From: Rossellomorea aquimaris
GTDB lineage: Bacteria; Bacillota; Bacilli; Bacillales; Bacillaceae_B
Length of the DNA stretch: 64,000 nt
Direction: 5' to 3'
Assembly (NCBI RefSeq): GCF_003315075.1
Contig: NZ_QNRJ01000007.1
Span: 62,001-126,000, forward strand
A model generated the notes under the pieces. The model did not search any database. It was given only the letters and a program-made list of their open reading frames with translations, and was not told where the DNA came from. This document shows positions 39,364 to 47,769 of the stretch, in pieces (position 1 is the first letter of the stretch; every line of letters starts with the position of its first letter). Position numbers and translations under genes: made by a program.

Positions 39364-39502
39364 AAAATAAGAGGAGTTTTTCCCTCTATACAAAGCAAAG
39401 CTGCCTATTTTCACGTTTTTCGAGTCGAATAAGAGGAATTTCTCCCTCTAATTAAGCTGTTTTCAGTACTATTTGCTAGTTAAGGGGAGTTTTTCCCTCT
39501 AT
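39364..39502. repeat. Three imperfect palindromes, AATAAGAGGAGTTTTTCCCTCTA type
   Basis: Copies at 39366-39390, 39428-39450 and 39480-39502 share TAAGAGGAGTTTT and TCCCTCTA arms that can pair with each other. Spacing is 62 then ~52 nt. No coding potential. Confidence 0.65.
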
Positions 39503-39572
39503 AAATCTCAATCAGCAGAGAACCTGCTGTTCACCTATTCAGCGATCGGGGTAATAGAATAAGAAGTTTATA

Positions 39573-39620
39573 AAAAGCAAAAAACCCGGATCTTTTTGAA
39601 TCCGGGTTTTTTGCTGTTAA
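39573..39620. terminator. Strong bidirectional hairpin terminator
   Basis: Stem AAAAAACCCGGAT / ATCCGGGTTTTTT with A- and T-runs on either side. Confidence 0.8.
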
Positions 39621-39756
39621 ATACAGTGTTATTTCTGCTGCTAATTTGGGTTTTATTTAAGGATTTCCCTCCCTTAACGGAACCCCTTAAAATTTTTCAG
39701 AGGGTTTTTTATATAACTGAAGGGATTTACTTTTATCCATCCTGCCTAGCATAAGA

Positions 39757-39784
39757 AGAACTCCGCTTCAAAACGGAGTTCCAT
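39757..39784 (-). terminator. Terminator of the Arg/Asp-rich gene
   Basis: Stem GAACTCCG / CGGAGTTC just downstream of the stop at 39793; the minus strand continues TTCTTATGC. Confidence 0.65.
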
Positions 39785-39792
39785 TCTAACTA

Positions 39793-40023
39793 TTAGAAAG
39801 AGCCACAGCCACATTTTCTTCTTGGTCTTCTTCTACGGTTATCTTCAGCTCCCAAGACATTGTCATCTCTTCTTCTGCGGCATCTTCTACGATCATCATC
39901 ATCTCTGCGGTCACGTCTTCTTCTGTCACCAAAAAGCAACTTATTCCAGTCACAGCATCTTCTGTCATCCCGACGGTCATCACGACGACCCCCAACTCGG
40001 TCATTACAATAATGGCATCCCAT
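39793..40023 (-). CDS. Small Arg/Asp-rich protein with cysteine motifs at both ends
   Basis: 76 residues from ATG at 40023, 9 nt after a perfect AAGGAGGT. N terminus MGCHYCN, C terminus KCGCGSF, and a middle of alternating Arg and Asp runs (RRDDRRDDRR, RRRRDRRDDDDRRR). I know no family; the composition resembles small spore-coat or metal-binding proteins, but this is inference. An overlapping ORF in another frame is a shadow. Confidence 0.65.
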   Translation of the reverse strand: MGCHYCNDRVGGRRDDRRDDRRCCDWNKLLFGDRRRRDRRDDDDRRRCRRRRDDNVLGAEDNRRRRPRRKCGCGSF

Positions 40024-40143
40024 AAATTCTTACCTCCTTAGAAAGAATTTATCAGATAAAATTAAGTCTGATATACTCCATCCTATGAATATCAGGTAGA
40101 TTTGGTATGGGCCAAGTACCCTCTAAAGGTAAAAGTCTATCGA

Positions 40144-40674
40144 TTATAAGTCCTGCTCTTTGTTTCTTAACTGCCACTGGCCTATTAAGAGCTGAACCAC
40201 GTGCAGAAACATAGCCTCTCTCGTAATGAGTCCATTCGTAAACACGCCCACTGCGCCTTCTTTTTTTCTTATCCCGATGGTTTGAGTATACTCATCCATC
40301 AAGGGTCCAAGCTCTTCCCCGGCTTTTAACTGACTGCTGATTTCTTTAGGAAGAGGGATTCTGGCTCCTCCACCAATGATTTCGTTGCCGCTCCGATCCA
40401 CGAGTGCCCCCCAGTTACAGACAAACATTCCGTAAAGTGATTCCGTCACTCCTCCTTCAAGACCGATCCCAATATCGCTATCTGTTGCCCGCAGGACGTT
40501 CTTGGCCCGGTTTAACGCACCTTCGATGGTCTCTTGATCAGAGATTGGCTGCTCACCTACATTCGAATCTGTTTTGTGACACTCGAACTCGACGTCCTCA
40601 TAGTGTTCCTCAAAAGCTTGTTTAATGGCTTTCACCTTTGCGGGATTGGTTGTTCCAATTGCTATTTTCAACAA
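40144..40674 (-). CDS. YjjX-type inosine/xanthosine triphosphatase
   Basis: 176-residue DUF84/NTPase-THEMO family protein that hydrolyses non-canonical ITP/XTP, cleaning the nucleotide pool. The N-terminal phosphate-binding TTNPAKVKA (8-16), the GIGLEGGV block and the NWGALVDRSG segment are family features. Cytosolic, single gene; an upstream SD is not strong. Confidence 0.85.
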   Translation of the reverse strand: MLKIAIGTTNPAKVKAIKQAFEEHYEDVEFECHKTDSNVGEQPISDQETIEGALNRAKNVLRATDSDIGIGLEGGVTESLYGMFVCNWGALVDRSGNEIIGGGARIPLPKEISSQLKAGEELGPLMDEYTQTIGIRKKEGAVGVFTNGLITREAMFLHVVQLLIGQWQLRNKEQDL

Positions 40675-40723
40675 ATTAATACCTCATTTCTAAGAGAGAA
40701 TCACTCCCTTTTTTGTCTCTATA

Positions 40724-40770
40724 AAAAGACTGTCTCAAGAAGTTCATAAATGAGACAGCCTTTTTGGTCT
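40724..40770 (-). terminator. Hairpin terminator of ytoP
   Basis: Stem AAAAGACTGTCTCA / TGAGACAGCCTTTTT, downstream of the ytoP stop (40790, minus strand). T-runs are present on both strands. Confidence 0.75.
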
Positions 40771-40789
40771 ATTTTTTTAGGAATGTGAA

Positions 40790-41863
40790 TTATCCGTTTG
40801 ATTTAATGGATTCAATTGTGGCACGGTCACATTGCTTGACTAATTTGACAATCAGTTCTTTCGCAGCCGCATAATCATCTACATGGATCATGGATGCATG
40901 TGTGTGAATATACCTTGAACAGATACCAACAACGGCACTTGGGACCCCTTCATTTGACATATGTACTCTTCCGGCATCCGTTCCGCCTTGAGAAACAAAA
41001 TATTGATAAGGAATGTCATTTGATTCAGCTGTATCAAGAACGAATTCCCTGATGCCTCTGTGGGTAACCATTGAGCGGTCAAGAATGCGAAGGAGAGCAC
41101 CTTTACCTAATTGGCCAAATTCATTTTTGTCCCCTGACATATCATTTGCCGGACTCGCATCGAGGGCAAAGAAAATATCCGGATTAATCATATTGGCTGC
41201 TGTCTGGGCACCGCGTAATCCTACTTCCTCCTGAACCGTGGCTCCGGAATATAGGGTGTTGGGAAGTGTTACCCCTTGCAGCTCTTTTAGCAGCTCAATG
41301 GACAATCCGCATCCATAACGGTTATCCCACGCCTTCGCAAGTATTTTTTTCTCATTCGCCATTGGGGTAAACGGACAAATCGGTACGATCTGCTGTCCCG
41401 GTTTGATCCCGATTTCCAGTGCATTGTCCCGATCATCAGCACCGATATCAATGAGCATGTTCTTGATTTCCATCGGCTTTCTACGCTGTTCTTCTCCGAG
41501 CAGGTGAGGAGGGATGCTTCCGATCACACCTGTAATCGGACCGTTATCCGTTATGATTTGAACACGCTGAGCAAGCATGACCTGACTCCACCAGCCTCCA
41601 AGGGTTTGAAAGCGGATCATTCCATTGTCCGTAACAGACGTGACCATAAATCCTACTTCATCCATATGCCCTGCAACCATCACAACAGGATCCTGATCAT
41701 TGCCTTTTTTCACTCCAAATACCCCGCCCAGACGATCCTGCACGATGTCATCTGAGTATTGAGACAATTGTTCTTTCATAAATTTACGAACCGCATGCTC
41801 ATTACCGGGTGCTCCCGGCAATTCAGTCAATGTCTTAAAAAGTTCCAACGTATCTTGTTTCAT
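40790..41863 (-). CDS. ytoP: M42-family aminopeptidase YtoP
   Basis: 357-residue dinuclear-metal aminopeptidase (glutamyl aminopeptidase/cellulase M family). Metal ligands are in [12 protein letters not shown] (His), WDNRYGCG (Asp), QEEVGLRGA (the catalytic Glu pair), and [11 protein letters not shown] (Asp/His). It trims peptides in the cytosol. The locus matches B. subtilis ytoP. Confidence 0.95.
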   Translation of the reverse strand: MKQDTLELFKTLTELPGAPGNEHAVRKFMKEQLSQYSDDIVQDRLGGVFGVKKGNDQDPVVMVAGHMDEVGFMVTSVTDNGMIRFQTLGGWWSQVMLAQRVQIITDNGPITGVIGSIPPHLLGEEQRRKPMEIKNMLIDIGADDRDNALEIGIKPGQQIVPICPFTPMANEKKILAKAWDNRYGCGLSIELLKELQGVTLPNTLYSGATVQEEVGLRGAQTAANMINPDIFFALDASPANDMSGDKNEFGQLGKGALLRILDRSMVTHRGIREFVLDTAESNDIPYQYFVSQGGTDAGRVHMSNEGVPSAVVGICSRYIHTHASMIHVDDYAAAKELIVKLVKQCDRATIESIKSNG

Positions 41864-42099
41864 GTCATATGCCCCTTTTATATAAAATCTACTTTATGTA
41901 TAATCTTATTTTACAGAACTTTCGAACGTCTTACCACCAATTGAGAAGAAAATGAGTTCTCTTTTTTATTACTTCTTTGATAGAATGTACCTATAGATGG
42001 AAAATAATCGCGAATTAATGGGGAGATAGCGGGAAGAGCATGCTATCCCTTGCGTGTCAGAGAAACATCAAATACTCATTGCCTGTGGAGGGAATAAAA

Positions 42100-42414
42100 A
42101 TGAACTGGAAATCTTTCATGATCGGAATCGGAATCGGAGCAGCAGGAGGATATTTTCTGAAAGAAAAACTGGATGATTCAAGCATGGTTTCTGCCGAAAA
42201 AGTATTAAAGGACGTCAAACTTTCATTTAAAAAAGAGGGGAACATCGATGGTTCCTGGATCGGAATGAAGCCCGAAGACTATCAGAAGCACTCGGTCACA
42301 ACGAAAGTTTATAAAGGTGGCGTATCCAGAAGAAAAGACGGGGAACTGGAGCAATATGAGTTTTTAGCAGATGCGTATACGGGCACCGTTGTGGATGTGT
42401 ATCCTTTAGCTTAA
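42100..42414 (+). CDS. ytzB: YtzB, PepSY-like protein
   Basis: 104 residues from ATG at 42100, 7 nt after GGAGGG; the ORF extension upstream is rejected. Hydrophobic N-terminal segment (about 5-19) as anchor or signal, then a PepSY-like domain (about 30-104) with the closing strand TGTVVDVYPL. Same length as B. subtilis YtzB. May regulate extracytoplasmic peptidase activity. Confidence 0.9.
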   Translation: MNWKSFMIGIGIGAAGGYFLKEKLDDSSMVSAEKVLKDVKLSFKKEGNIDGSWIGMKPEDYQKHSVTTKVYKGGVSRRKDGELEQYEFLADAYTGTVVDVYPLA

Positions 42415-42433
42415 ATAGACTAACCGCATCATA

Positions 42434-42477
42434 ACAAAGGATGATCCCAGGGTCTTGGGACCATCCTTTATTTAGTC
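42434..42477. terminator. Terminator between ytzB and ytnP
   Basis: Stem AAAGGATGATCCCA / TGGGACCATCCTTT, followed by ATTTAG; serves convergent genes. Confidence 0.7.
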
Positions 42478-42481
42478 ATTA

Positions 42482-43324
42482 TTATTTTTCTCTCAGTACG
42501 TGATCAACGATTTCTCCATCTGTATTCCACTTGATCCCTCTATAAACTGCATCATGATAGAAAAGGAACCAGTATTCTCCTTCAATCGCTTGATTGATCC
42601 ACTTATATTTGGCATCGATGGACGTCATCGGATAGTCGTCATAAGCCAGTACCCATAGCGGATTTTTGTGAGCATGAGTAGGCATGATATCTGCCATATG
42701 GATGAATTTCTCCCCGTTATGCTCTAGAAGGATAATCGAGTGCCCATCACTGTGACCTCCCGTATGCACCATTGTGATTCCAGGAAGTACTTCCTTTTCT
42801 CCTTCGAACGTTTCCACTTGAGATTGAATGCTTTCCCAATTTTCTTTCCAGTATGTATTACGGGAGCGCACATTCGGATTTCTCATTTCATCCCATTCCA
42901 CTTGGGAGGTGTAAATGGTTGCATTCGGGAATACAGGAACAAGCTTATCCCCCTCATATTTTGTTAAGCCGCAAGCGTGATCGAAATGCATGTGAGTCAT
43001 TAACACCACATCAATATCATCTGGCTTCAAGCCCAGTGTTTCCAGTGATGCCTCGAGATCCGACTCTTCATGCACACCGTAGTTACGCTTTTGTTTATCA
43101 TTCAGCTTCCCTTTACCAATACCGGATTCAATTAATACTTTCTTCCCTTCCCATTCGAAAAAGAGCGGATCTGTTCGTAATTCGATTTGATTCAAGTCAT
43201 TCACGGCATATTTTTTTGACCAAAGAGGCTTTGGGACCACTCCGAACATAGCTCCCCCATCCATGTGAGTGACGCCGCCATTCAGCCAATAGATCGATAT
43301 ATCTCCAACCTTCAACGTTTCCAT
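42482..43324 (-). CDS. ytnP: YtnP lactonase (metallo-beta-lactamase fold)
   Basis: 280 residues from ATG at 43324, 8 nt after GGAGGAG. Zinc motif [10 protein letters not shown] (HxHxDH, about 107-116), further ligand H196-type in [10 protein letters not shown], and Asp/His in [11 protein letters not shown]. In B. subtilis YtnP is a lactonase that degrades N-acyl homoserine lactones and interferes with Streptomyces signalling. Cytosolic. Same locus as in B. subtilis. Confidence 0.93.
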   Translation of the reverse strand: METLKVGDISIYWLNGGVTHMDGGAMFGVVPKPLWSKKYAVNDLNQIELRTDPLFFEWEGKKVLIESGIGKGKLNDKQKRNYGVHEESDLEASLETLGLKPDDIDVVLMTHMHFDHACGLTKYEGDKLVPVFPNATIYTSQVEWDEMRNPNVRSRNTYWKENWESIQSQVETFEGEKEVLPGITMVHTGGHSDGHSIILLEHNGEKFIHMADIMPTHAHKNPLWVLAYDDYPMTSIDAKYKWINQAIEGEYWFLFYHDAVYRGIKWNTDGEIVDHVLREK

Positions 43325-43602
43325 TTTGACTCCTCCTTTGTTCATTCCCTTTTATTTTATCAGAATTTATGGACAACTTATAGGTCGACGCTCGGAACGC
43401 TCCCAAACGAACATGAAAATATAAAGCTCTATTCGTAAAGATTGTTGCTATTTCATGGAAGGAAGTAGTAGTTGAACTAGAGTATGAGTGTAGGGACAAA
43501 ACGTGGACCGTTCCTTTCCGCTCCAGGCACTTGCTTTCCGCGGGGAGGAAGTCGAGCCTCCTCGGGCTTTGCACTGGACCCATAAAGTTGGACACTTATT
43601 TG

Positions 43603-44415
43603 TTAAGCAGCTAATTCGGTACTGACTCGATAAGCTACTGGACTTTTCCGTTTCAATCTTGATTTAATTCTCAGATGATTGTAGTAATACATGTATTCTT
43701 TCAATTCGTCTTTAAAGTGCTCGATACTATCAAATTCTTGTAAGTACAGGAATTCAGATTTAAGTATCCCAAAAAAGTTCTCCATGACGGAGTTGTCATA
43801 ACAGTTTCCTTTACGAGACATGCTTTGTGTGATGTTATGTTCTTTCAGTGTGCCTCGGTACTGGGCCATTCGATAATGCCAGCCCTGATCAGAATGAATT
43901 AAGAGCTCATCGCCCTCATTTACATGTTTTAACCCTTGTGCCAACATCGTTTCGACCAAATCAAATGTCGGCCTTGATTGGAGCGTATAGGTAATGATTT
44001 CTCCGTTATACAGATCCAAAATCGGGGATAGATAGAGCTTCTGACCGAACAGTTTAAATTCCGTAATGTCCGTCACCCACTTTTGATTGGGTTTCTCGGC
44101 TCTAAAATTACGGTTTAGGATGTTGGGAGCTGCTTTTCCAACTTCCCCTTTATATGATTTGTACTTTTTCATTCGTACAATGCATTTAAGTCCTAGTTCT
44201 CTCATGATTCGAAGTACTTTCTTTTTGTTGACATCGTATCCTTTTTCCTGAAGGACGTCAGTAATGCGACGGTATCCCAAGCGTCCTGAATGCTTATGGT
44301 AGATGAAATTGATTCGTCTTTTCCATTTGCGGTCAGGATTTGGTTGGTTCCACTTTTTTATGATGTCATAGTAAGTGCTTTTAGGCATATTCGCTACTTT
44401 TATCGTTCTAGTCAC
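43603..44415 (-). CDS. IS150-type transposase, OrfB part (DDE integrase core)
   Basis: Listed from the first start-like GTG (44415), but the frame is open further upstream, and the active product is expected to be an OrfAB fusion made by a -1 shift at AAAAAAG (44502-44496, read A-AAA-AAG in the orfA frame). The rve integrase core has the DDE residues in VTDITEF, IHSDQGWHY and NSVMENFFG. The -1 phase relation between orfA and orfB was checked. Intact to the stop at 43603. Confidence 0.9.
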   Translation of the reverse strand: MTRTIKVANMPKSTYYDIIKKWNQPNPDRKWKRRINFIYHKHSGRLGYRRITDVLQEKGYDVNKKKVLRIMRELGLKCIVRMKKYKSYKGEVGKAAPNILNRNFRAEKPNQKWVTDITEFKLFGQKLYLSPILDLYNGEIITYTLQSRPTFDLVETMLAQGLKHVNEGDELLIHSDQGWHYRMAQYRGTLKEHNITQSMSRKGNCYDNSVMENFFGILKSEFLYLQEFDSIEHFKDELKEYMYYYNHLRIKSRLKRKSPVAYRVSTELAA

Positions 44416-44441
44416 CGGGAATTCGTTCCTTAGTTCATATA

Positions 44442-44960
44442 CTACTTTCGCTTTGATTTCGTTGGTGATGGTTCTTCCTGAACTAAGGCTTTTAGCTTTT
44501 TTAAATACGCATTCTCCATACGAAGGTATTCCAGTTCTTTTTTCATATCCTCTACCGATTGGTTGGATGAATGGTCCTTGATCTTCTTTTTCTTTTGATT
44601 AGGTGTCATAGTAGAAGGCCCCTTTTCTTTAGATTCAAGGGCATCTTCTCCAGCTATCTCCCACTTCTTCTTCCACCTACGAACCATACAGGGATCTGGG
44701 ATATGAAAAATGGCTGATGCCTCTCGAATGGAGTAATTCTTTTCCGTAATAAAATGAATTACCCTCAGTTTAAAGGCTGATGGATAGTTTGTATAGGGAA
44801 AGACAAATGCTTGGTCACCATGATGACGAACTAACATCACCCAGTATCGGAGAACAGAATCATCTACTCCTACTTGATTCGCAAGGTCTCGATAACTAAC
44901 TAATTCATTTATATAACGTTTGGCTACTTGAAGTTTATATTCCTGAGTAAACTTGGCCAT
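44442..44960 (-). CDS. IS150-type OrfA (helix-turn-helix)
   Basis: 172 residues from ATG at 44960 after GGAGGG; the upstream extension to 45086 reads into the repeat and is rejected. Two HTH regions (about 1-50 and 60-110) recognise the terminal repeats, followed by a leucine-zipper-like helix (YLRMENAYLKKL). The shift site lies within that last segment, as in IS150. Confidence 0.9.
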   Translation of the reverse strand: MAKFTQEYKLQVAKRYINELVSYRDLANQVGVDDSVLRYWVMLVRHHGDQAFVFPYTNYPSAFKLRVIHFITEKNYSIREASAIFHIPDPCMVRRWKKKWEIAGEDALESKEKGPSTMTPNQKKKKIKDHSSNQSVEDMKKELEYLRMENAYLKKLKALVQEEPSPTKSKRK

Positions 44961-45576
44961 TTGTGCCGACCCTCCTATTGTTGGATGGTATGTCCAACAA
45001 TAGGGGTGCAGCTCAGCTTCGCCCTGTGGGGTCTCGACCTTTCCTCTATTTCCCGCAGGAGTCAAGTGCCTTCCGCTACAATCCACTCTGTGGTTCTATA
45101 TTCCCACTGCATAATGACGGATAGAATAACAAAAAAAGCCTATTGTAGACAGTTTGTTCCCAAAAACAAACTGTCTACAAGGGAGCACAAAATTAACCTC
45201 ATTATGATAGGTAAAAAATCAGTTATTAGTCATATGTTTATCGTGATTACTCACGGAGGATTTAGCCTGTCTATCCTCATTTAATTTACTTTTTATAGAA
45301 AGTAGTGGTCAATTTGTGATTGTATATGAATGAAAATCTGTTTTTAAACTATTTTTTGACTCTTTTTAGCTCTGTCACGAAAATCTTATATAGATGGTGA
45401 GGGGAACTGCGTAGACTCCTGCGGAAGTACGGTCGTGCCGAGACCCCGGAAGCGAAGCTGAGGAGGCTCGGCCGAACGTCCGCGGAAAGCGAAGCAGTTC
45501 CCCTCACCATCTGAGCACATACTGATTGGCAGAGCAGAAGCAGAACCTGTAAAAAACAGTCTTTACCAAAAGGGCT

Positions 45577-45607
45577 GAAAAAAATAGCCCCACAAAATTG
45601 CAGGGCC
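45577..45607 (-). terminator. trmB terminator
   Basis: The minus strand has GGCCCTGCA / TGTGGGGCT followed by ATTTTTTT, just after the trmB stop. Confidence 0.75.
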
Positions 45608-45619
45608 ATCAAATAATAC

Positions 45620-46264
45620 TTATTGATTTTGATATTGTGCTTCAACCCGGTATATTCTTTGTCCTTTGGCTGAAAATTTCTCTTCATATTCAGTCATGAT
45701 ATTTCCTTCAAAATCGCTTTTGTGAAGATCCAGACTCAAGAAATTCAGGTGGAGACCATACCATGAGAAGCTCTTTAATGAGTACTCGAATAAATCTTGA
45801 TTGTCTGTCTTAAAGTGGATTTCCCCGCCTTTGATCAGCACATCTTCATATAGCTTCAGGAAATCTTTATAAGTCAATCGACGTTTTTCATGACGGTTTT
45901 TCGGCCATGGATCAGAGAAATTCAAGTACACTCGGCTTACTTCTTCTGATGCGAAGTATTCAGTCAGATTCTTTGCATCGACATTTAATAGCTTGACGTT
46001 AGGAAGCCCGGCTTCAATCAAACGATCAAGAGCGGTTACAATGACGCTTTCATATAACTCGATTCCAATATAATTAACGTCCGGATTGGCTCTGGCCATT
46101 TCCGTGACGAATTGACCTTTTCCAGTTCCTACCTCGATGTGGATAGGATTGTCATTACCAAATTCTTTATTCCATTGACCTTTTATCTCCTGGGGTTCTG
46201 CCACAACATACTGTGGATGGTCACTGATTCTCTCAGAAGCCCACGGTTTATTACGTAAACGCAT
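45620..46264 (-). CDS. trmB: tRNA (guanine-N7)-methyltransferase
   Basis: 214-residue SAM-dependent methyltransferase that makes m7G46 in the tRNA variable loop. SAM-binding [11 protein letters not shown] (about 41-52), and the family motif [16 protein letters not shown] (about 115-130). Same length as B. subtilis TrmB (YtmQ). Divergent from ytzH. Confidence 0.97.
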   Translation of the reverse strand: MRLRNKPWASERISDHPQYVVAEPQEIKGQWNKEFGNDNPIHIEVGTGKGQFVTEMARANPDVNYIGIELYESVIVTALDRLIEAGLPNVKLLNVDAKNLTEYFASEEVSRVYLNFSDPWPKNRHEKRRLTYKDFLKLYEDVLIKGGEIHFKTDNQDLFEYSLKSFSWYGLHLNFLSLDLHKSDFEGNIMTEYEEKFSAKGQRIYRVEAQYQNQ

Positions 46265-46372
46265 GTAGACACCTCTTTTTTTATTATCGAAAAAAACATA
46301 CCACGACTATCCGTCCTGTGCAAGAGCCAAAATAGAGCCAATCCCCGCTTCAGATCTTCTGGCTGATGTGCC

Positions 46373-46398
46373 CTTTTTGAGGTCCGTCCCTCAAAAAG
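46373..46398. repeat. Short GGACGGACC-type hairpin
   Basis: CTTTTTGAGG / CCTCAAAAAG stem around TCCGTC. The GAGGGACGGACCTC word recurs in the palindromes at 62906-63075. Located in the trmB-ytzH divergent region. Confidence 0.7.
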
Positions 46399-46409
46399 CG
46401 CGCATAATT

Positions 46410-46448
46410 GAAAAAGGAATTCACACACTATTAGTGAATTCCTTTTTC
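46410..46448. terminator. Perfect hairpin with T-runs on both strands, between divergent genes
   Basis: Fifteen-bp perfect stem GAAAAAGGAATTCAC / GTGAATTCCTTTTTC. It is terminator-shaped but lies between the divergent starts of trmB and ytzH, where no transcript is expected to end. Confidence 0.65.
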
Positions 46449-46526
46449 GGGTCTGGTCATTTTGAAGGGCTGAAAAAGTACGTGTTTCTTTAAATCTTTA
46501 TAGAAGAAAATGAAAGGGTGTACTCT

Positions 46527-46805
46527 ATGCCTTTAAATTCACAGAATCAAATGCAGTTACTATCAGATATTTTAAGCAATCACAGTGCGGATTGCTGCGG
46601 TTCGGTTTCTGAATGTGAGCAAGTTGAACGATTGGTGAAGTCATTAATGGTTAATGCTGATATTCACGAAAACGTAAAGCCTGTCCTGCAGGAAATTTAT
46701 CAGTATAGTCAAAGCGGGATATCCTCAGCTGACCTATCGAACCATATTACGTCCAATCAAGAAAACTTGTCCCAATGGGTTACGGATATGAACACCTATT
46801 CTTAA
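46527..46805 (+). CDS. ytzH: YtzH-like protein
   Basis: 92 residues from ATG at 46527 after AAAGGGTG; the GTG at 46518 overlaps the SD. Starts MPLNSQNQMQLL and has the ADCCGSVSECEQVERLVKSL block matching B. subtilis YtzH. Soluble, function unknown. Its stop is only 4 bp from that of convergent ytmP. Confidence 0.9.
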   Translation: MPLNSQNQMQLLSDILSNHSADCCGSVSECEQVERLVKSLMVNADIHENVKPVLQEIYQYSQSGISSADLSNHITSNQENLSQWVTDMNTYS

Positions 46806-46809
46806 TGAA

Positions 46810-47592
46810 TCAGATCACTTTGTGCAGATATTCAATCCAATGATTCATTTCGTGAAATCGGGCTTTTCCTTTATGCCACTGAATGGATAATATCGTTTGT
46901 GCAACCACATACCATTTCATTCTCAGCTTTAAGTTATCGGTCAACTCAACACCATATTGAGTTAACCAGCTCTCCCATTGGTCTTCAGGGATATACCAGT
47001 ATAATAAAAGCCCTACGTCAAAGGCCGGGTCCGCAATCATGGCACCGTCCCAATCGATTAAATACAACTGGTTGTAATCAGACAGCAGCCAGTTGTTATG
47101 ATTGACATCACCGTGACAGACTACATATTCTTCCTGCTGAACTTCCAAGAGCTCTTTTTGAAGAAATAATAGCGCCTCTCTAATAACAGGCAATGAAAGA
47201 AGATCGAATTCTAAGCCTGTTTCCACTTCCGTAAGCATATGCTCCGGCTGAAACGGCTCTTTTCCTAACCGCTCAAGCATGGTTGAAAGCGGCTTTGAGG
47301 AATGAATCTTGTTAAGCAGCTTAGCCACTCGTTCATCCATCATTTCTTCCGGCTTTAATTCTCTTCCATTTAACCAATGTTGTGCCGTTATGACATCCCC
47401 GTTTTCCAGTCTTTTGGTCCAAACTAGCTTGGGTACGATTCCTTCTGCAGACAATACAGCCACAAAAGGGGAGGAATTGCGTTTCAGAAATAACCTTTGC
47501 TCTTGGTACTGAGCAAAGAACGCTTCTCCAGTAGCACCGCCTGCGGGGACTATTTCCCAATCTTGGTCAAATAAGTGTTCCAATATATTCAC
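46810..47592 (-). CDS. ytmP: APH/choline-kinase-like phosphotransferase YtmP
   Basis: 260-residue aminoglycoside phosphotransferase/choline kinase fold with catalytic loop CHGDVNHNNWLL and the metal-binding LIDWDGAMIADP. The substrate is unknown. Gene order ytmP-ytzH-trmB as in B. subtilis. Confidence 0.92.
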   Translation of the reverse strand: MNILEHLFDQDWEIVPAGGATGEAFFAQYQEQRLFLKRNSSPFVAVLSAEGIVPKLVWTKRLENGDVITAQHWLNGRELKPEEMMDERVAKLLNKIHSSKPLSTMLERLGKEPFQPEHMLTEVETGLEFDLLSLPVIREALLFLQKELLEVQQEEYVVCHGDVNHNNWLLSDYNQLYLIDWDGAMIADPAFDVGLLLYWYIPEDQWESWLTQYGVELTDNLKLRMKWYVVAQTILSIQWHKGKARFHEMNHWIEYLHKVI

Positions 47593-47674
47593 CTTCTATT
47601 GGTCCTTTGTCATGTTTATATGTTCATTTACGTTAAAGTTTGGATTCATTCACTACATCAAAAAAGTCTTATAA

Positions 47675-47722
47675 AATAAAAAAGACAGCTATTGGGCAAT
47701 ACAATCAATAGCCATCTGTTTA
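47675..47722 (-). terminator. amyX terminator
   Basis: The minus strand has AGATGGCTATTG / CAATAGCTGTCT followed by TTTTTT. Confidence 0.75.
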
Positions 47723-47769
47723 AGATTTTATCGTCATCTTGCGTTTTCGTCAAGCACTGGAATGAACTG

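Larger units (their letters stand above)
39001..39708. repeat. Inverted ~30-bp palindromic pair flanking ~650 bp
   Basis: AACCCTCTGAAA...AAGGGGTTCCGTT at 39002-39033 recurs as its reverse complement AACGGAACCCCTTAAAATTT...CAGAGGGTT at 39679-39708. Each copy is itself a hairpin. The second copy is followed by TTTTTT and could terminate transcription on the plus strand. Confidence 0.65.
38995..39792. other. 798-bp intergenic region between the transporter and the Arg/Asp-rich gene
   Basis: No credible gene. It contains two inverted copies of a ~30-bp sequence at the edges, three imperfect palindromes with TCCCTCT arms, and two terminators. A hydrophobic 81-codon ORF on the minus strand (39000-39245) has no SD. 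Confidence 0.6.
43570..45014 (-). mobile_element. IS150-group insertion sequence (IS3 family), 1445 bp
   Basis: Terminal inverted repeats begin TG: TGCACTGGACCCATAAAGTT at 43570 and, on the other strand, TGAGCTGCACCCCTATTGTT from 45014. Flanked by the 4-bp direct repeat GCTT (43566-43569 and 45015-45018). Carries orfA and orfB with a -1 frameshift signal. Both ends, both frames and the DDE motif are intact, so the element may be active. Confidence 0.93.
43484..45535 (-). mobile_element. Composite palindromic element, copy 2, interrupted by the IS (603 bp without it)
   Basis: Minus-orientation copy: P1 at 45369-45535 and P2 at 43484-45110, P2 being split by the IS at 43570-45014. Removing the IS and one GCTT restores CGGGCTTCGCCCTGTGGGG, matching the uninterrupted P2 of copy 3. 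Interior blocks shared with copy 3 include GCTAAATCCTCC and CTATCATAATGAGGT. It also carries a perfect 16-bp hairpin (45143-45180) that copy 3 lacks. Confidence 0.75.

Noticed and set aside
39786-40004. Alternative frame over the Arg/Asp-rich gene
   Set aside because: Lacks the perfect SD that serves the start at 40023.
43197-43595. 132-codon ORF upstream of ytnP
   Set aside because: It runs through the P2 palindrome and opposes ytnP; no SD and repeat-derived residues.
45349-45687. 112-codon ORF overlapping P1 and trmB
   Set aside because: Covers the palindrome and the end of trmB on the same strand; no SD and no family.
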